This document shows, in pieces, positions 6,446-8,985 of a stretch of DNA of 8,985 nt. This DNA comes from Alphaproteobacteria bacterium (lineage in GTDB: Bacteria; Pseudomonadota; Alphaproteobacteria; Puniceispirillales; UBA1172), in assembly GCA_021296375.1 (NCBI GenBank), contig JAGWAQ010000058.1, positions 2,515 through 11,499 on the forward strand, read 5' to 3'. Numbering within the stretch: the stretch's first letter is position 1; each line of letters begins with the position of its first letter. The notes under the pieces are model-generated. The model saw nothing but the letters and a program-made list of their open reading frames with translations, had not been told where the DNA came from and made no database searches. The translations under genes and the position numbers were made by a program.

Positions 6446-6486
6446 TCCAGCACTGTAAGATGAGGAAACTCTCTTATGGTGCTGGA
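6446..6486 (+). other. 18-bp GAAA-capped hairpin after ilvC
   Basis: tccagcac (6446-6453) pairs with gtgctgga (6479-6486). Two G-U pairs continue inward (6454-6455 with 6477-6478), then taaga with tctta, a single bulged U (6461), and gag with ctc around the loop GAAA (6465-6468), a GNRA tetraloop. This gives 18 pairs with one bulge. What follows is atttggcc, not a uridine run, so it would be a poor intrinsic terminator. It starts 13 bases after the ilvC stop. An outer alternative pairing, aaatcc (6435-6440) with ggattt (6484-6489), competes with its base. It could be an mRNA 3'-end stabiliser for ilvC, a weak terminator, or part of a non-coding RNA. Confidence 0.55.
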
Positions 6487-6508
6487 TTTGGCCACATTTC
6501 TGGTTTAA

Positions 6509-6570
6509 AACGGTTTGATGAGCTTGTAGCTCACCGTTATTCACGCGGGGGTCGATTCCCGCGCTCAAAT
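6509..6570 (+). other. tRNA-like folded segment upstream of mreB
   Basis: Two stems stand next to each other. In the first, aacgg (6509-6513) pairs with ccgtt (6534-6538) and tgagct (6519-6524) with agctca (6528-6533), with tttga (6514-6518) bulged. In the second, cgcggg (6544-6549) pairs with cccgcg (6558-6563) around the 8-base loop ggtcgatt. The second resembles a tRNA T-arm (tcgattc 6552-6558) with one extra loop base and the TT changed. gtagctca (6526-6533) resembles a D-arm start, and tttga/gagc near 6514-6523 could pair with gctcaaa (6563-6569) as an acceptor stem with three extra bases. There is no anticodon arm, so it is not a working tRNA. A decayed or partly deleted tRNA, a tRNA-like leader element, or chance are all possible. 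The remainder of the 164-base gap shows no ORF. Confidence 0.35.
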
Positions 6571-6597
6571 TAGGGGGCCGTTTCTCGGTTAAACAAG

Positions 6598-7635
6598 ATG
6601 TTAAATGCAATCCGCGGGCTTTTTTCGGCTGACCTCGCCATTGATCTCGGAACCGCCAATACGCTGGTTTATGTCAAAGGCAAAGGCATTATCCTGAATG
6701 AACCTTCCGTCGTGGCGATCGCCCAGATCCGCGGCAAGCAACAGGTGCTGGCGGTCGGTGAAGAAGCAAAAGTGATGCTGGGGAAAACCCCGGGCAACAT
6801 CCGCGCCATCCGCCCCATGGCCGACGGGGTCATTGCTGACTTTGAAGTCGCCGAAGAAATGATCAAGCATTTCATCCGCAAGGTGAACGGCTCGATGCCA
6901 TTGTCCAGCCCTCAGGTGATCATCTGTGTGCCGTCGGGTTCCACCGCTGTTGAACGCCGCGCTATTCAGGAATCCGCGGAAAGCGCCGGTGCCCGCCGGG
7001 TTTACCTGATCGAAGAGCCGATGGCGGCGGCGATTGGCGCTGGCCTGCCGGTGACGGAACCTTCAGGCTCGATGATTGTTGATATTGGCGGCGGCACCAC
7101 GGAAGTGGCGATCCTGTCGCTTGGCAATATTGTTTACGCCCATTCCGTGCGTGTTGGCGGCGACAAGTTTGACGAAGCACTCATCAGCTATAAGCGCCGT
7201 ACCCACAACCTGCTGATCGGCGAGTCCACCGCTGAACGCATCAAGACCCAGATCGGGATCGCCTGCAAGCCTCAAGGCACAAGCGGGCAGAAGATTCAGG
7301 TCCGTGGTCGTGACCTTGTCAACGGTGTCCCGAAAGAGATCACCATCACCCAGGCGCAGGTCGCGGACGCCTTGTCCGATGCGATCCGCCAGATTGTCGA
7401 AGGGGTGAAGGTGGCGCTTGAACAAACCCCGCCGGAACTGGCCGCGGATATTGTTGAAAAAGGCATTGTCATGACCGGTGGCGGCAGCTTGCTGCACGAA
7501 GTCGATACCGTTCTGCGCGATGCAACAGGCCTGCCGATTTCCATCGCCGAAGACCCCCTGACTTGCGTCGCCTTGGGCACGGGCCGTTGTCTGGAAGAAA
7601 TGCGGACACTGCAAAACGTGCTTGTTGGCGCCTAA
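6598..7635 (+). CDS. mreB: Rod-shape determining actin homologue MreB
   Basis: This 345-residue bacterial actin polymerises with ATP into membrane-bound filaments that guide the lateral peptidoglycan synthesis machinery. Actin-fold motifs: phosphate-1 loop AIDLGTANTLVYV (14-26), VDIGGGTTEVAILS (161-174) as phosphate-2, the EEPMAAAIGAGLPV stretch (139-152), and VMTGGGSLL (291-299) in the adenosine motif region. The N-terminal MLNAIRGLFS is the short amphipathic segment expected to bind the inner membrane. The length is typical. The start at 6598 is fixed by this N terminus, but no Shine-Dalgarno precedes it: the closest purine run, AGGGGG (6572-6577), is 20 bases away. It is first in mreBCD, 164 bases after ilvC, with no clear terminator between. 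A weak promoter guess (TTGATG 6515-6520, TATTCA 6538-6543, spacing 17) lies in the folded segment. Confidence 0.97.
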   Translation: MLNAIRGLFSADLAIDLGTANTLVYVKGKGIILNEPSVVAIAQIRGKQQVLAVGEEAKVMLGKTPGNIRAIRPMADGVIADFEVAEEMIKHFIRKVNGSMPLSSPQVIICVPSGSTAVERRAIQESAESAGARRVYLIEEPMAAAIGAGLPVTEPSGSMIVDIGGGTTEVAILSLGNIVYAHSVRVGGDKFDEALISYKRRTHNLLIGESTAERIKTQIGIACKPQGTSGQKIQVRGRDLVNGVPKEITITQAQVADALSDAIRQIVEGVKVALEQTPPELAADIVEKGIVMTGGGSLLHEVDTVLRDATGLPISIAEDPLTCVALGTGRCLEEMRTLQNVLVGA

Positions 7636-7644
7636 GAGGCGGGT

Positions 7645-8616
7645 ATGGCCAGGGCTCCGGGTGACCGTAAACGTGGCCGCAAATCCAATGGATTTGCTGT
7701 CCATGGCATCCTGTTCTTTCTGTGCATCAGCCTGATCACCCTCGGCAAAGCTGATATTTCAGCCATGAACTCCATCCGAACGGTTCTCACCGGTCTGGTG
7801 ACGCCGATTGCCGATGTGGTGTCTGTTCCTGTTCGCGCCGCGGCGGGGATGATCGAAGGCATGCAGGCGGTGGCCAATCTGCGCGAAGAAAACCGCCGTC
7901 TTGAAGATCAAGTCAAACGGCTCAGCCGCTGGCGCCTGAAAGCTGAAATCCTGCAAACGGAAAATCGCCAGTTGCGGTCGGTCAGTGGTGTCATCATCCC
8001 CAATGCCGTGCAACCTGTTTCGGCGCGGGTGATCGCCGTTAATGCCGACAGTTTCGCCCATTCCGTGATGATCAACGCCGGCCGCGATGCCGGTATCCGG
8101 AAAGGCAATGCCGTCACCACCACCGATGGGCTGGTGGGGATGATTATTGATGTCGGGGCGCGTCACGCGCAGGTGCTGCTGCTCACCGATATCAACGCCA
8201 TGATCCCGGTGATCCTGTCGTCCTCATCATGGCCGGCAACAACGGTTGGCCAGAACTCCACCTCGCTCCGCCTGCGCTTTCTGCCGGTTGAAGCCTCGAT
8301 CGAAATTGATGAGCTGGTGCAGACCTCTGGCCATGGCGGGGTGCTGCCGCCCGGATTGCCTGTCGGGCGGGTGGCGGCGGTATCGGATGACCGCATTGTG
8401 GTTGAACCGGTGGTCGACCTCCAGCGGTTGTCGTTCGTGACGGTGCTGGTGACGGAAGATGACCCGGGGTTCAGTGTTGACGATGTCCTGGCCCAAACCC
8501 ACAGCCCGCTGCCGCCTGCTGACAACAGCTTTACCCTGAAAGGGCTTAATGCCCTTGGCCAGCGGACGGAAACCGATGTCTCCAATGCCGGCAATTCAGC
8601 GACGAACGGGAATTGA
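7645..8616 (+). CDS. mreC: Rod-shape determining protein MreC
   Basis: This 323-residue bitopic inner-membrane protein links MreB and MreD to the penicillin-binding/SEDS elongation machinery in the periplasm. A basic N terminus (residues 1-13) precedes one membrane segment (about 17-34, FAVHGILFFLCISLITLG). A predicted coiled coil with Glu/Arg/Leu-rich repeats spans about 75-112 and mediates dimers in the family. The periplasmic beta-barrel domains cover about 120-275, with VSARVIAVNADSF, GLVGMIIDVG, LLLTDINAMIPV and the late family signature TSGHGGVLPPGLPVG (227-241). The last 45 residues are Pro/Asn/Ser-rich and probably disordered. AAGAGG (7634-7639), overlapping the mreB stop, lies 5 bases before the ATG, so translation is likely coupled to mreB. 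Confidence 0.95.
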   Translation: MARAPGDRKRGRKSNGFAVHGILFFLCISLITLGKADISAMNSIRTVLTGLVTPIADVVSVPVRAAAGMIEGMQAVANLREENRRLEDQVKRLSRWRLKAEILQTENRQLRSVSGVIIPNAVQPVSARVIAVNADSFAHSVMINAGRDAGIRKGNAVTTTDGLVGMIIDVGARHAQVLLLTDINAMIPVILSSSSWPATTVGQNSTSLRLRFLPVEASIEIDELVQTSGHGGVLPPGLPVGRVAAVSDDRIVVEPVVDLQRLSFVTVLVTEDDPGFSVDDVLAQTHSPLPPADNSFTLKGLNALGQRTETDVSNAGNSATNGN

Positions 8617-8619
8617 CCG

Positions 8620-8985
8620 ATGCTGCGTTCGATCCAGGCCGACCAGCTTTTGCTTCAGCAGGTGTTCAGCTTTGTGGGGCTGATGTTTATCATCTTTGTG
8701 GATAGCGCCCTGGGGCAGCTCCCGACATTTTATGGCTCGGCCCCGAAACTGGTGTTTGGGGTGCTGTTCATTATCGGCATTCGCTTTCCTAAAGCCGTGC
8801 CGTTATTGCCGGTGATGGTGCTGGGGTTGATCTATGACCTCGTTCAGGGCAACCCGTTTGGCTATAGCTCCAGCATTTACCTGATCATCCTGATCTTCAC
8901 GCAATTGCGTGGCGTGGTGCTGGTGGAAGCTGATGCGACGACGCAGTGGTCGGAATTTGTGCTGCTTGTGTTTGGGCTGATGCTC
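8620..8985 (+). CDS. mreD: Rod-shape determining protein MreD, N-terminal part
   Basis: An ATG 3 bases after the mreC stop opens a frame that stays open to the window end, giving 122 codons with the C terminus missing. It begins MLRSIQADQLLLQQ and continues as a very hydrophobic protein with several membrane segments: roughly residues 15-32 (VFSFVGLMFIIFVDS), 43-55 (KLVFGVLFIIGI), 60-75 (VPLLPVMVLGLIYDL), 84-96 (SSSIYLIILIFTQ) and a last one at the edge. The motif GLIYDLVQGNPFGYSS matches the MreD signature in which an Asp is followed by Gly-x-Pro-hydrophobic-Gly. MreD is a polytopic partner of MreC in the elongation complex. No good ribosome site is visible, so translation is probably coupled to mreC. 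In relatives the genes for PBP2 (mrdA) and RodA often follow. Confidence 0.88.
   Translation, partial: MLRSIQADQLLLQQVFSFVGLMFIIFVDSALGQLPTFYGSAPKLVFGVLFIIGIRFPKAVPLLPVMVLGLIYDLVQGNPFGYSSSIYLIILIFTQLRGVVLVEADATTQWSEFVLLVFGLML

Noticed and set aside
6541..6570. Permuted tmRNA acceptor piece of alphaproteobacterial type
   Set aside because: The T-arm-like loop differs from tmRNA, and I found no paired coding piece, tag ORF or CCA end.
5351..6610. Minus-strand open frame of 419 codons opposite ilvC
   Set aside because: It is longer than ilvC itself, but it is a mirror of the strongly biased ilvC codons, has no recognisable family features, and runs through the folded ilvC-mreB gap. ilvC on the plus strand is certain.
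1..8985. CRISPR array, insertion sequence, phage, toxin-antitoxin or defence genes
   Set aside because: No spaced repeats, terminal inverted repeats, transposase or integrase motifs appear. The region reads as housekeeping chromosome throughout.

Overview
The window looks like core chromosome of an alphaproteobacterium, probably Rhodospirillales-like. This rests on the gene order (Do-type protease, serB, miaA, ilvB-ilvN-ilvC, then mreB-mreC-mreD), on protein signatures such as the IlvB C-terminal half and the class I IlvC, and on a moderately GC-rich base composition with dense gene packing. No mobile element, CRISPR array, phage gene, defence gene, complete tRNA or rRNA is visible. I do not see a new multi-gene system. 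The unexplained signal is in two non-coding stretches: the ilvB leader and the ilvC-mreB gap.

Layout. Positions 1-859 hold the 3' part of a DegP/HtrA periplasmic serine protease with two PDZ domains. A strong UUCG-loop terminator at 891-919 lies between it and the convergent serB (minus strand, 939-1820). serB is divergent from miaA (start 1848), with only 27 bases between the start codons. miaA ends at 2807 in an AT-rich tail that contains a good sigma70-type promoter (2776-2803) pointing at ilvB. Next is a leader of about 220 bases with a candidate 11-codon leader peptide (MANALAFALIK), a 13-bp hairpin and a perfect tandem 14-bp repeat. ilvB (3030), ilvN (4840) and ilvC (5414) follow as one apparent operon. 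A 164-base gap (6434-6597) carries an 18-bp GAAA-capped hairpin and a separate tRNA-like folded segment. mreB (6598), mreC (7645) and the start of mreD (8620, running off the window) are tightly spaced and likely one operon.

How the genes work together. IlvB and IlvN are the catalytic and regulatory subunits of acetohydroxyacid synthase. IlvC is the next enzyme of isoleucine/valine synthesis (also feeding leucine and pantothenate). The leader upstream suggests attenuation-type control by charged tRNA. SerB completes serine synthesis, MiaA modifies A37 of tRNAs that read UNN codons, DegP handles envelope protein quality control, and MreBCD direct lateral wall growth and rod shape.
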